A DNA stretch of 64,000 nt from JAFEDN01 sp963832945 (lineage in GTDB: Bacteria > Pseudomonadota > Gammaproteobacteria > Coxiellales > Coxiellaceae). Positions 46,831 through 54,990 of this stretch are shown here, one piece after another (the stretch's first letter is position 1; each line of letters begins with the position of its first letter). Location of the stretch: NCBI GenBank assembly GCA_963832945.1, contig CAWHVV010000010.1, positions 496,001 to 560,000 of the forward strand. Reading direction: 5' to 3'. The notes beneath the pieces were generated by a model. The model was given only the letters and a program-made list of their open reading frames with translations, did not search any database and was not told the origin of the DNA. The position numbers and the translations under genes were made by a program.

Positions 46831-47778
46831 ATGTGGGTGATAAAACCCTTAACGATTGGCTCTCTGACTTTTAAACATAATCTCATTCAGGGGCCACTGG
46901 CAGGATATAGTTGCGCGCCCTTCCGCAGGCTGTTTTCACAATTTACTGCTCCTGCTTATTGCGTCACGGAAATGATCTCGGCACATGATCTGGTTCGCAA
47001 TAAAAATTTCCGTTCGCGATATGTCTGGCGAGACCCTGCTGAAGAACGCCTGTGTTATCAGCTCTCCGGGAATTGCCCGACTATGTTGCGGGCCGCCACG
47101 GCTATTGTCACGGATTTGGGCGCCGACCTGATTGATTTAAATTGCGGCTGTCCCAAGCCAAAAATACGTAAAAAAAAATGTGGCTCTTATCTGTTAAATC
47201 ACCCGCAACGGATTGCCGAAATAGTTGCGGCTATGAAATCCGTCTCTGCCACGCCGGTCACGGTAAAAATTCGTGTTGGCGACGGGGACGATAACGCGCA
47301 TTTTGCGGTGGCTCAAGCCGTCGCACAAGCCGGCGCTGATGCACTTATCGTTCATGGACGTCACTGGCGGGAAGATTATGGCTCTCCCTGCCGCTATAAT
47401 ATCATTCGCGAAATCGCCGCCGCGGCCTCCATTCCGGTGATCGGTAACGGCGATGTCCGGGACATTCCCAGCCTGCGCGCCATGCTGGAAACCGGGTGCG
47501 CGGGAGTGATGATCGCCAGAGCCGGTTCCGGGAGACCCTGGATCTTTCAGCAATTATTGCAGGAGTTTTCGGGAAAAAACTATACGCCACCTCCGCTTAC
47601 TGAAATTATACAATTATTTAATCAGCATATTGCCGGACTCACTGCACTGGAAGGCGAATTTAGAGCCGGTCTGGAAAGCCGCAAACTGCTGCATTACTAT
47701 TTCCGTGATTACGAACCCAGGTTAATTCATGCTTGTTGTGATAAAGGTGAAGGATTCGCGATCCGGGAATTTCAGTAA
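46831..47778 (+). CDS. tRNA-dihydrouridine synthase family protein
   Basis: FMN enzyme reducing uridine to dihydrouridine in tRNA D-loops. The 315-residue barrel has LIQGPLAGYSCAPFR (usual MAPM replaced by QGPLAG), IDLNCGCPKPKIRKKKCGSY with the catalytic Cys, PVTVKIRVG, LIVHGRHW, and the phosphate-binding IPVIGNGDVRD and GVMIARAGSGRPWIFQQ. The divergent first motif (QGPLAGYS in place of APMAGVT) makes the subfamily unclear. Its last 119 bp overlap the 3' end of the methyltransferase gene on the opposite strand. Confidence 0.88.
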   Translation: MWVIKPLTIGSLTFKHNLIQGPLAGYSCAPFRRLFSQFTAPAYCVTEMISAHDLVRNKNFRSRYVWRDPAEERLCYQLSGNCPTMLRAATAIVTDLGADLIDLNCGCPKPKIRKKKCGSYLLNHPQRIAEIVAAMKSVSATPVTVKIRVGDGDDNAHFAVAQAVAQAGADALIVHGRHWREDYGSPCRYNIIREIAAAASIPVIGNGDVRDIPSLRAMLETGCAGVMIARAGSGRPWIFQQLLQEFSGKNYTPPPLTEIIQLFNQHIAGLTALEGEFRAGLESRKLLHYYFRDYEPRLIHACCDKGEGFAIREFQ

Positions 47779-48610
47779 ATTCTTTTAACACCGCGAAATC
47801 GGTTTCACCCTGCAATTTAAGCGTGCATACAAAATTTTCACACAAGCCACTTTGTAGCCAGGATTTCACCAGTCTTAATAACCGTGCCGGATAACAAATA
47901 ACATCGGAAAAAAACCAGTTAATTTTGCCAATTTCGTCAGGAACAATGGAAAAAGCGCTTCGCTCCAGATATCGAACTCGTGGCGATTTTAGTAATCGTG
48001 GATCCAGAGGGGCTTTGTCCACGCTGATTACCGCACATTGCATTTGCTCCAAAACCCAGGTCCATCCGCCTGGACTGCTGCCCAAATCCAGACAAACATC
48101 TCCTGGCCGGGGCTTTACGCCATACACGGTAAATAACTCCCATAATTTTAGATAAGCTCTGGATGGCGGATCGATTTTATTTTCCTGAAAATGAATCTCG
48201 CCATTCGGAAAAGGGCTGGAGCAATGGGCGCTGGCTAAAATGGAATCTCCTGTGATTAATGTCCATGACCCTATCGGTTTGGCGGGCAACGGACCCAAAA
48301 ATTCCAGTGGCGGATTTTTTAGCGCAGGTAACTGTGCCTGAATCAATTCCGTGCGGCGATACAAATGAAAGGCATAGTCGGCCCAGCGCAGTTGTAATGA
48401 TCTTAACTGTTTCACTGCCGAAGAAACCGAACTGATCGGGAGAAAAACCGCATTCAACCAGGTATTTTGCGCCCATAACGGTTGAAAATCATTGCGCTGT
48501 TCCACCACCACCAAACGTCCATAGATAGCGCTGACAGTACCCAGTTCGGCAATCAGTTTATCGGTGAATCCTTCGGGAGCCAGGTATGCAATCGTCATGA
48601 CTGTTGGCAC
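47660..48610 (-). CDS. FtsJ/RlmM-like 2'-O-ribose methyltransferase
   Basis: A 316-residue SAM-dependent RNA methyltransferase. VCLDLGSSPGGWTWVLEQM is the SAM-binding motif I. The K-D-K-E catalytic tetrad of ribose 2'-O methyltransferases can be traced as Lys in SRAYLKLWE, Asp in WFFSDVICYP, Lys in CTLKLQGETD and Glu in HNKHELTWVRN. The N-terminal half (YLAPEGFTDKLIAELGTVSA) resembles the THUMP-like part of RlmM, which methylates C2498 of 23S rRNA, so a 23S target is likely but unproven. The start could be 48610 or 48598. Confidence 0.85.
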   Translation of the reverse strand: MPTVMTIAYLAPEGFTDKLIAELGTVSAIYGRLVVVEQRNDFQPLWAQNTWLNAVFLPISSVSSAVKQLRSLQLRWADYAFHLYRRTELIQAQLPALKNPPLEFLGPLPAKPIGSWTLITGDSILASAHCSSPFPNGEIHFQENKIDPPSRAYLKLWELFTVYGVKPRPGDVCLDLGSSPGGWTWVLEQMQCAVISVDKAPLDPRLLKSPRVRYLERSAFSIVPDEIGKINWFFSDVICYPARLLRLVKSWLQSGLCENFVCTLKLQGETDFAVLKEFTEIPGSRILHLYHNKHELTWVRNHGNSNAAVCGFPDRL

Positions 48611-48780
48611 AACAGAAAAGCATAAATCGTAGCGGATAAAGACATAATTATTTCCAGCGCTAAGTGTGAACTCCTTTTATTTTATCATGGTTTTCCCTAA
48701 TTACGGCGAGAAATTCCTTACTCTTTGGTGGTCTATAATTAATCTTGTATTGATCAAAAAAGAGTCAAAAAGAGGCTATA

Positions 48781-49941
48781 ATGAATTTATTATACCGATA
48801 TATGCTGACCATTATTGTGATTATAGGAACTGGAGGTTTGAATGGCTGCAAACCCAAGAAACCCATCGTCCAGCCTTCGCATGAAAACAATATTTATGCG
48901 CATACCCAGGCGGGAATGATGTCGCCGGCGACGGCCGGAGCCCTGGCAAGAGTTTACGTACCGAATAGTTTAAGTGATTCCGTCTCGGTCATTGATCAGG
49001 CCACCCATCAGGTCATCAATACTTTTGCAACCGGCAAAAATCCCCAGCATGTCGTTCCCTCGTATGATTTAAAAACCTTATGGGTGCTGAATAATAAAGG
49101 CAATACCGCAATACCCATCGATCCACAAACGGGAAAACCGGGACCAAGTGTTAAGGTTGATGATCCTTATAACCTTTATTTTACGCCGGACGGACATTTT
49201 GCGCTGGTGGTTGCCGAGGCTCACAGAAAGATTAATTTCAGTGATCCGCATACGCTTGCACCGCTATATTCTTTACCAGTAAAATGTCGCGGAATCAATC
49301 ACATGGAATTTACCATCGATGGCCGTTACGCCATCGCAACCTGCGAATTTGCGGGACGACTGATTAAGGTGGACCTACTCACTCATCAGGTGGTCGGTTA
49401 CCTGACACTGGGACTGGACAGTCCTGGGCAGGGCTCCATGCCTCAGGATATTCGCTCTTCTCCGGATGGGAAGATTTTTTATGTGGCGGACATGACCCGA
49501 GGTGGTGTTTTTCTGATAGATCCTTTGCAGTTTAAACAAATTGGATTCATCAGTACGGGAGTAGGCACCCACAGTATTTATCCCAGCAGAAATGGACGAT
49601 TGCTCTATATTGGTAATCGGGGATGCGCAGGGGTGGGGTGCAGCCTGCCCGGTTACTGCCCAGCGCATGGCGCCGGCAGTGTGAGTGTCCTTGACCTCAA
49701 AAGCCAAAAAATTGTCGCTAACTGGCCGATTTCAGGCGGCGGCAGCCCGGACATGGGCAATGTCACCGCGGACGGCAAGGAATTATGGTTATCCGGCCGG
49801 TATGATTCCGAAGTATATGTTTTTGACACCACCACCGGGCAGCTGACTCACCGTATCCCGGTCGGAAACAGTCCACATGGACTGGCGGTCTGGCCACAGC
49901 CGGGCCGATATTCACTGGGGCATACCGGCAACATGCGCTGA
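48781..49941 (+). CDS. YVTN-type beta-propeller lipoprotein
   Basis: A 386-residue exported protein. The N-terminus has a hydrophobic helix and a lipobox LNGC (GGLNGCKPKK), so it should be lipid-anchored. The rest repeats the propeller unit, for example VYVPNSLSDSVSVIDQATHQ, IFYVADMTRGGVFLIDPLQF and ELWLSGRYDSEVYVFDTTTG. A Cys-rich loop (NRGCAGVGCSLPGYCPAHG) interrupts one blade and could hold metal or disulphides. AGAGG precedes the start. Ligand unknown. Confidence 0.87.
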   Translation: MNLLYRYMLTIIVIIGTGGLNGCKPKKPIVQPSHENNIYAHTQAGMMSPATAGALARVYVPNSLSDSVSVIDQATHQVINTFATGKNPQHVVPSYDLKTLWVLNNKGNTAIPIDPQTGKPGPSVKVDDPYNLYFTPDGHFALVVAEAHRKINFSDPHTLAPLYSLPVKCRGINHMEFTIDGRYAIATCEFAGRLIKVDLLTHQVVGYLTLGLDSPGQGSMPQDIRSSPDGKIFYVADMTRGGVFLIDPLQFKQIGFISTGVGTHSIYPSRNGRLLYIGNRGCAGVGCSLPGYCPAHGAGSVSVLDLKSQKIVANWPISGGGSPDMGNVTADGKELWLSGRYDSEVYVFDTTTGQLTHRIPVGNSPHGLAVWPQPGRYSLGHTGNMR

Positions 49942-49945
49942 GCCG

Positions 49946-51307
49946 TTAAACAATTTTTTCGGAGCATTTGGCGTAAATATCTTTTAATAAACTATTGGGA
50001 TCATATTTTTCTTTGACGGAAAAATAAGCTTTTTTATCGTATAGCTTCCAAAATTCCTGTTCACTGTAGAATACATTTGAATAAAGGCATTTATTGCCGC
50101 CGCAGGCCATGGCCTTATTTTCAATTAAGCGATTAAAATACCCTGCTTCTTTATCGGAAGGTAAAAAATTGCCATAAGCGCCAAAATTAATATACAGCCG
50201 GTTTTTCTCCAGCTGGCAGAAAAGAAATTTATTCATATCCGGATTTAATTTAATCGGGCAAATCCACATGGGATCAATACGCAGGTCCTTTTTAAAAAAT
50301 TGATAAAATTCGTCCGCTCTTTTTAAAGGAATTTGTAAATCCTGAATGATTGTCTCGGTTTTGGGACTGATAAAATTAGTGAGATTTCGAATCCAATCAT
50401 TGGCATTAATAATATGCATAATCTTCCAGTAAACCGTGGATTTTAACATCCATTTACCCAGTAAAAATCTAAAAAAGAGATTATGCATGAGAAAATATTT
50501 GGAACACCAAAACCAGTCCATGTCCCATCGCCAGATATAATCAGCTGTGGTTAAGAAATCTTCGGATTTTTGAGAGATGGATCGATAATAAATATTCATA
50601 AATTTGTAATTACTGAGATATGGCGCCTGATCTACAAATCGGCCCAGGGTGATAAAAATTTCATCCCCTAAACCAGTGCCGTCAATAAAATCAATGTCCA
50701 TGTTCTGCATTTCAACCAACTCCGCCATTTTTATAAAATAATCACGCGGATTGGAAAAACGTAATCGCGTTATGTGGACATAGGATTTGGCAGGAATTAA
50801 GCGGATTTTGGCTTTTAACACATAACCTAAACTGCCATAAGAACCGGGGATGGCATAAAATAAATCGCGATGTTCATTATTGGGAGAACAACAAATTACC
50901 TGACCATGACTCAACAATACTTCCATTTCAGTCACAGTTTCATGAACCAAACCAAATTTAAAAGACGAAGATTCCGCCGCCAGACCCGCGATTGCGCCAC
51001 CGACCGTTATGGATTTCAATTCAGGAATAACTTGCGGCAGACAATGATATTTTAAAGTCTGCGCAACTAATTCTTCGAAGGTCACTAATCCTTCTACTTC
51101 TGCAATTAAATTTACCGGATCAACGTTTATTACCTGGTTGAAAGCCGTCAAATCCAGCCATTTCGCCTGGTTTTTTTTGCGATGACGGAACAGATTGGAA
51201 GTTTTTTTTTGTAAACGTATAGCGCCTTTTTGATTCGTGCGTTGTTGCAAATGTCTGAGTACGGCATTTTTCTTTTTATCATAATCAACGGAGGATGTGG
51301 TCGCCAT
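49946..51307 (-). CDS. FAD-binding oxidoreductase (FAD_binding_4, DHCR24/TmsA-like)
   Basis: A 453-residue flavoprotein. The FAD domain covers residues about 45-185: WLDLTAFNQVINVDPVNLIA, LVTFEELVAQTL, GGAIAGLAAESSSFKFGLVH and YGSLGYVLKAKIRLIPA. The C-terminal domain (DPMWICPIKLNPDMNKFLFC, NFGAYGN) is like that of DHCR24-type reductases. It follows the Cfa-type methyltransferase by 28 bp with AGGAG before its ATG, so the two form an operon. In actinobacteria a similar pair (TmsB/TmsA) makes 10-methyl branched fatty acids; a comparable role here is inference. Confidence 0.85.
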   Translation of the reverse strand: MATTSSVDYDKKKNAVLRHLQQRTNQKGAIRLQKKTSNLFRHRKKNQAKWLDLTAFNQVINVDPVNLIAEVEGLVTFEELVAQTLKYHCLPQVIPELKSITVGGAIAGLAAESSSFKFGLVHETVTEMEVLLSHGQVICCSPNNEHRDLFYAIPGSYGSLGYVLKAKIRLIPAKSYVHITRLRFSNPRDYFIKMAELVEMQNMDIDFIDGTGLGDEIFITLGRFVDQAPYLSNYKFMNIYYRSISQKSEDFLTTADYIWRWDMDWFWCSKYFLMHNLFFRFLLGKWMLKSTVYWKIMHIINANDWIRNLTNFISPKTETIIQDLQIPLKRADEFYQFFKKDLRIDPMWICPIKLNPDMNKFLFCQLEKNRLYINFGAYGNFLPSDKEAGYFNRLIENKAMACGGNKCLYSNVFYSEQEFWKLYDKKAYFSVKEKYDPNSLLKDIYAKCSEKIV

Positions 51308-51335
51308 TAATTTCTCCTTAGGCTCTTATGTTTTT

Positions 51336-52466
51336 TCAGCGGATACTGTCATAACCATTTAATTGTCCTCGCGGTGAAAATACGAATTGATAGAGTTGCA
51401 TGCTACGCGCACGAAATCCACCCGCGCAGGAAAGTAAATAATAACGCCACATGCGATGGAACCTCTCGTCAAATCGCGCGGACAATCGTGACCATGCTCT
51501 CTCAAAATTATCATGCCAGGCCATTAAGGTACGATCATAATCCGTGCCAATGTTGTGAACGTCTTCGGGAACAAAAAAATTTTCACAGACTTCTCCCACT
51601 ATTTTCAGGGTGGGTAGCATGCCGTGGGGAAAAATGTATTTTTGCACCCACGGATCAGTAAAAGGTTCGGAAATATTTTTGGCAATGGTATGCATAAGGA
51701 ATAATCCATCTTCCTTCAGGTTCTCTCTGGCAATTTTCAGAAAGGTTTTATAATTTTTATAGCCGATATGCTCACAAAGACCAATACTGACGAGTTTATC
51801 AAATTTAACATGATTCGGATTATAGCGTTGGACGTCTCTGTAATCACATTCCACCAGTCGGACAGGTAAATTCTGGCAGATTTGCCGGGCGTATTGCATT
51901 TGCTCAGTCGAAATATTAATGGAAACCATCTCTACGCCGTATTTCTCCGCGGCATATTTTGCAAACCCGCCAAAGCCGCAACCCAGCTCCAATACTTTTT
52001 CACCGGCATGCAGGTCCAGTTTCCGGCAAATTAAATCGTATTTTGCGAATTGCGCTTCATCGAGTGAGTTGGCGTTACGCCAATACGCACAGGTATAAGC
52101 CATGCTTTCACCCAGCATGGCCATGTAAAGACCATTATCGAGGTTATAATGCTGTTCTGCGACCTGTTTTGACAGTCTTGGGGATTGCGAATTGGTAAAA
52201 AAATTTTTTAGATTAAAATTCAGAAATGTCATTAAAGGATACATTTCCTTTAAATTGAGATGACGTAACACGTGAAAAAAAAATTTATCTAAACGGGGGC
52301 AATCCCACCAGCCATCCATGTAGCTTTCACCTGCGCCTAATGAAGGTTCGGTCATGATGCGATTTAACGCTCGTGAATCGTTAATCTGCATATCCCACGG
52401 CTTATTGCCGTTAATCTCAATGCCCGCCTTCGCTAACAGACCGGTGATTCTGGATATCTTATCCAT
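51336..52466 (-). CDS. cfa: Cyclopropane-fatty-acyl-phospholipid synthase family methyltransferase
   Basis: A 376-residue SAM-dependent enzyme transferring a methylene or methyl group to double bonds of membrane acyl chains. It has the N-terminal lid region of E. coli Cfa (SLGAGESYMDGWWDCPRLD), then HYNLDNGLYMAMLGESMAYT with CAYW (active-site Cys), the SAM loop VLELGCGFGGFAKYAAEKYG, SIGLCEHIGYKNY (catalytic Glu), FLMHTIAKN, KYIFPHGMLPT and the C-terminal YDRTLMAWHDNFERAW. GGGAG precedes the start. Family certain; whether the product is a cyclopropane or a methyl-branched chain is left open by the adjacent flavoprotein. Confidence 0.9.
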   Translation of the reverse strand: MDKISRITGLLAKAGIEINGNKPWDMQINDSRALNRIMTEPSLGAGESYMDGWWDCPRLDKFFFHVLRHLNLKEMYPLMTFLNFNLKNFFTNSQSPRLSKQVAEQHYNLDNGLYMAMLGESMAYTCAYWRNANSLDEAQFAKYDLICRKLDLHAGEKVLELGCGFGGFAKYAAEKYGVEMVSINISTEQMQYARQICQNLPVRLVECDYRDVQRYNPNHVKFDKLVSIGLCEHIGYKNYKTFLKIARENLKEDGLFLMHTIAKNISEPFTDPWVQKYIFPHGMLPTLKIVGEVCENFFVPEDVHNIGTDYDRTLMAWHDNFERAWSRLSARFDERFHRMWRYYLLSCAGGFRARSMQLYQFVFSPRGQLNGYDSIR

Positions 52467-52530
52467 AAAAACACGCTCCCAAGCTGAGAAATAACGAAAA
52501 GCGCTATCTTAACAAAACAGGCCAAGGTAA

Positions 52531-52559
52531 ACCAGAGCTATCTTTTAAATAGCTCTGGT
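52531..52559 (-). terminator. Hairpin terminator between the 52604 gene and cfa
   Basis: ACCAGAGCTAT (52531-52541) and ATAGCTCTGGT (52549-52559) form a perfect 11-bp stem with a 7-base loop. A short T run follows on both strands, so it may work in either direction. It should end transcription of the minus-strand genes upstream of cfa. Confidence 0.65.
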
Positions 52560-52603
52560 TTATAACTGAGCCGGAACAGCAGAACAAATCAGATTAAAAT
52601 CTG

Positions 52604-52972
52604 TCAAAACCAGATGCAAGGAAGGGAGTAGAGCTGGAAGTAGAAGTAGAAGCAGAACTGGAGACTGGAATTCCCCTTCAATTTTTCCTCGCCAGGATGA
52701 AGTCCCGAGTGACTACCTTTATTGGGCATAAGTGATTGACCATTTGTAGCAACGCTAAGAATAACCGGGTTATGAGTCGATTTTGATTCCTGATCAAAAT
52801 GGAAAGGAAGCGGATCCAGTGTTTTGTACGCCTTGGGAGCAAAGTTATTTTTTATTTTCCAATCGATGATCAGCTTTGCCAAGTCATCACAAGTATAAAA
52901 TTGATCTTTACCCTCTTTAATTTCTGAACGATCACACATGCTATTGTCGGCGTACATACAGGGATCCGTCAT
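52604..52972 (-). CDS. Hypothetical protein, possibly the displaced C-terminal part of the 52986-54791 gene
   Basis: A 122-codon frame. Its first half reads MTDPCMYADNSMCDRSEI, QFYTCDDLAKLIIDWK and KAYKTLDPLPF. The same frame is open for a further 22 codons upstream (SRYLAYYISKRNTDKV), overlapping the end of the 601-residue gene in another phase. DKVMTDPCMYAD..MCDRSEI is reminiscent of the front of a U-box (D.vmtDPv....G..ydR..i), which would make the original product a longer protein with a C-terminal U-box-like domain. No ribosome site is visible at its ATG, which supports a frameshift origin. Tentative. Confidence 0.45.
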   Translation of the reverse strand: MTDPCMYADNSMCDRSEIKEGKDQFYTCDDLAKLIIDWKIKNNFAPKAYKTLDPLPFHFDQESKSTHNPVILSVATNGQSLMPNKGSHSGLHPGEEKLKGNSSLQFCFYFYFQLYSLPCIWF

Positions 52973-52985
52973 TACTTTATCAGTA

Positions 52986-54791
52986 TTACGTTTGCTGATA
53001 TAATAGGCGAGGTACCGACTCTTTATATAGCAACGTCAAAAGATTTTTTGAGATAAGATAGTCCCCAGGATTAATCTGCACGCATAAATTTTCCCAATCG
53101 TGCATTGTTAAAGATTTCAAAATAAACCTATACACATCTTTACCAATGGTAACATAATTCGCAACCACATCATTCAATTTTTGAAGATTCTCAGGATCGG
53201 TTTTAATGTCTGTCGCTACATCGTCTCTGTTTAATAAAAGACTATAAGTCTGCTCACAATTGATTTTTAAAGAATCACAACTGGCTTTAAAATTGGAACT
53301 GGCAACGCCTTTGAACATAGCCTCCAGTTTAATCGCTTTTTTATAAACCGGATTTACTGAAACAGGATAGCGTACCCAATTCTTAATTTTTCCAATATCA
53401 TTTTTATCCCCGAGAACAATATAAGTTTTACCGGATTTTATCGTGGTAAATCCCCCACCAAGCCGCTGTTGTTGTTGCAAGGCATTCAATGCTGACTTTA
53501 TTTCTTTAATACCCGTTTGCTGATATAGAGAGTCTGTCACCAAAGGCGTCACCTCCAGTGAATGTTCTGAAATAAAGTCTGTGCAATGTTCCGAAATACG
53601 ATTTTTATATTTACCAGGTATTGAAATTTTAAGAACATTACCCATGCTTTCACGAGCTTCTACCGGTAAATTTGCAGGTATGATTTTTTGCTCTACTAAT
53701 TTTGACACGACCTGCTGCGGAACGGTCAGCGAATCTGTGGGCTGCAAACTCAATAATTTTAAATAATCGTTCTCTATCTCCAGCCACTCACTCTTTAATG
53801 CTGCCAGCTTTTGGAGATTAGACAGGTCTTTGGTAATGACGGCTGGACCAGAAAGAAATTGAAAATTATTATTATCCAGAAAGAATGCAACCGATTGAGC
53901 TGTTATGGAATCTGCGGTATTTTCAATTTCCACATTAAGATATTGGCACATGTTAATGTCCAATTCCACCAGATTTTTCTTCCAAATTTCTTCAATTTTC
54001 AATCCTTCCTCCGGAAGGGCTACGACATAAAGGTTTTTTGAATTCTCTAAATTAACACTACAATTTATTGATATTTTTTTAAAAGCCTTCGATAATTGTT
54101 TCAAATCATCTACGTTTTCTTGTAAGGAGTTTACATCGATCTTTTCGTATTTTGCGTCCGCATGATAAAGTATAGCGATCGCCTTCGCCGGAGACATCGG
54201 TATGGGCTGTGGCATACCCTTTTGGAGTAATTGCAATATATCCGATTCGGCGATGACGCAAGCACTGCCGTTTTTACCGATGAGAACAATACGGTCTTCT
54301 AGACGAGCTTTAGAAGCAATTTTTTTAAGAGCAGCAATAGCAGAACGAGGCTGCGATTCATCAAATCCTAAGGCTATCATTTCAGAAGGTGAAACAATCA
54401 GAAATTGTTTAAGAAACACATTATTTAAAGTTTTTTCATCCTCAGTTGATAACCCTTCAACATAATATCCCCTGGGTAAACCACTCTCTAAATAAAAATG
54501 ATCACGATTGACAGAATGATCCACATCAAAGTCAAATTTTCCCTGTAATAGTTGGGTAATTTGCGCGGCATGTTGTGTCACTTCCCCCTTGCCTCTCCCC
54601 GAAGAGATGTAACTAATACCATATTTTTTACCAGGTTTGGCGCCCAATAATAGCGTTAATGCCGTAGTTATTTTTTTTATAGGATCCACTTCTTTAAAAA
54701 TTGTCAATGCTGATGGGTTATTGCTGAGCGCACTGTAGATGCTTGCGCATAAAACCGGTCCCAAAAACAATTCCTGTTTTGCTGCTTTCAT
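52986..54791 (-). CDS. Large hypothetical protein, effector-like
   Basis: A 601-residue predicted cytosolic protein of unknown family, with no membrane helix or signal peptide. The composition is mixed alpha/beta with many short charged turns; the motif ITTALTLLLGAKPGKKYG and GISYISSGRGKGEVTQHA near residues 40-75 looks like a glycine-rich loop but not a standard P-loop. I start at 54791 because GGAG lies 6 bp upstream, rather than at the ATG 12 bp earlier. The gene is AT-rich like the other unknowns. A +1 shift near 53000-53030 would join it to the next frame. Confidence 0.65.
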   Translation of the reverse strand: MKAAKQELFLGPVLCASIYSALSNNPSALTIFKEVDPIKKITTALTLLLGAKPGKKYGISYISSGRGKGEVTQHAAQITQLLQGKFDFDVDHSVNRDHFYLESGLPRGYYVEGLSTEDEKTLNNVFLKQFLIVSPSEMIALGFDESQPRSAIAALKKIASKARLEDRIVLIGKNGSACVIAESDILQLLQKGMPQPIPMSPAKAIAILYHADAKYEKIDVNSLQENVDDLKQLSKAFKKISINCSVNLENSKNLYVVALPEEGLKIEEIWKKNLVELDINMCQYLNVEIENTADSITAQSVAFFLDNNNFQFLSGPAVITKDLSNLQKLAALKSEWLEIENDYLKLLSLQPTDSLTVPQQVVSKLVEQKIIPANLPVEARESMGNVLKISIPGKYKNRISEHCTDFISEHSLEVTPLVTDSLYQQTGIKEIKSALNALQQQQRLGGGFTTIKSGKTYIVLGDKNDIGKIKNWVRYPVSVNPVYKKAIKLEAMFKGVASSNFKASCDSLKINCEQTYSLLLNRDDVATDIKTDPENLQKLNDVVANYVTIGKDVYRFILKSLTMHDWENLCVQINPGDYLISKNLLTLLYKESVPRLLYQQT

Positions 54792-54923
54792 TCTAATCTC
54801 CATATTTTGGTACTAAAATTTAGTATATTTTTTACAAACAGTATTTCTGCCTGCCACAGAATATAACTCTTTATTTTCTGTGGACAACAAGATGCATGTT
54901 TTTAAAAAATTTGTCAAGCATTT

Positions 54924-54990
54924 TTTCTCAGTCCAATCTCACCAGTTACTGGGCGCTATAACACCGAAAACCTAATCCTTTTGAGTATAC
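54924..54990 (+). repeat. Repeat R1, inverted partner of R2 flanking ybiT
   Basis: Contains TTTTCTCAGTC, AATCTCACC, CTGGGCGCTATAACACCGAA and CCTAATC, then TTTTGAGTATAC. It ends at the ybiT stop codon. R2 (56679-56755) is the same sequence inverted; R3 (56801-56864) is a third copy in the orientation of R1. Confidence 0.85.
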
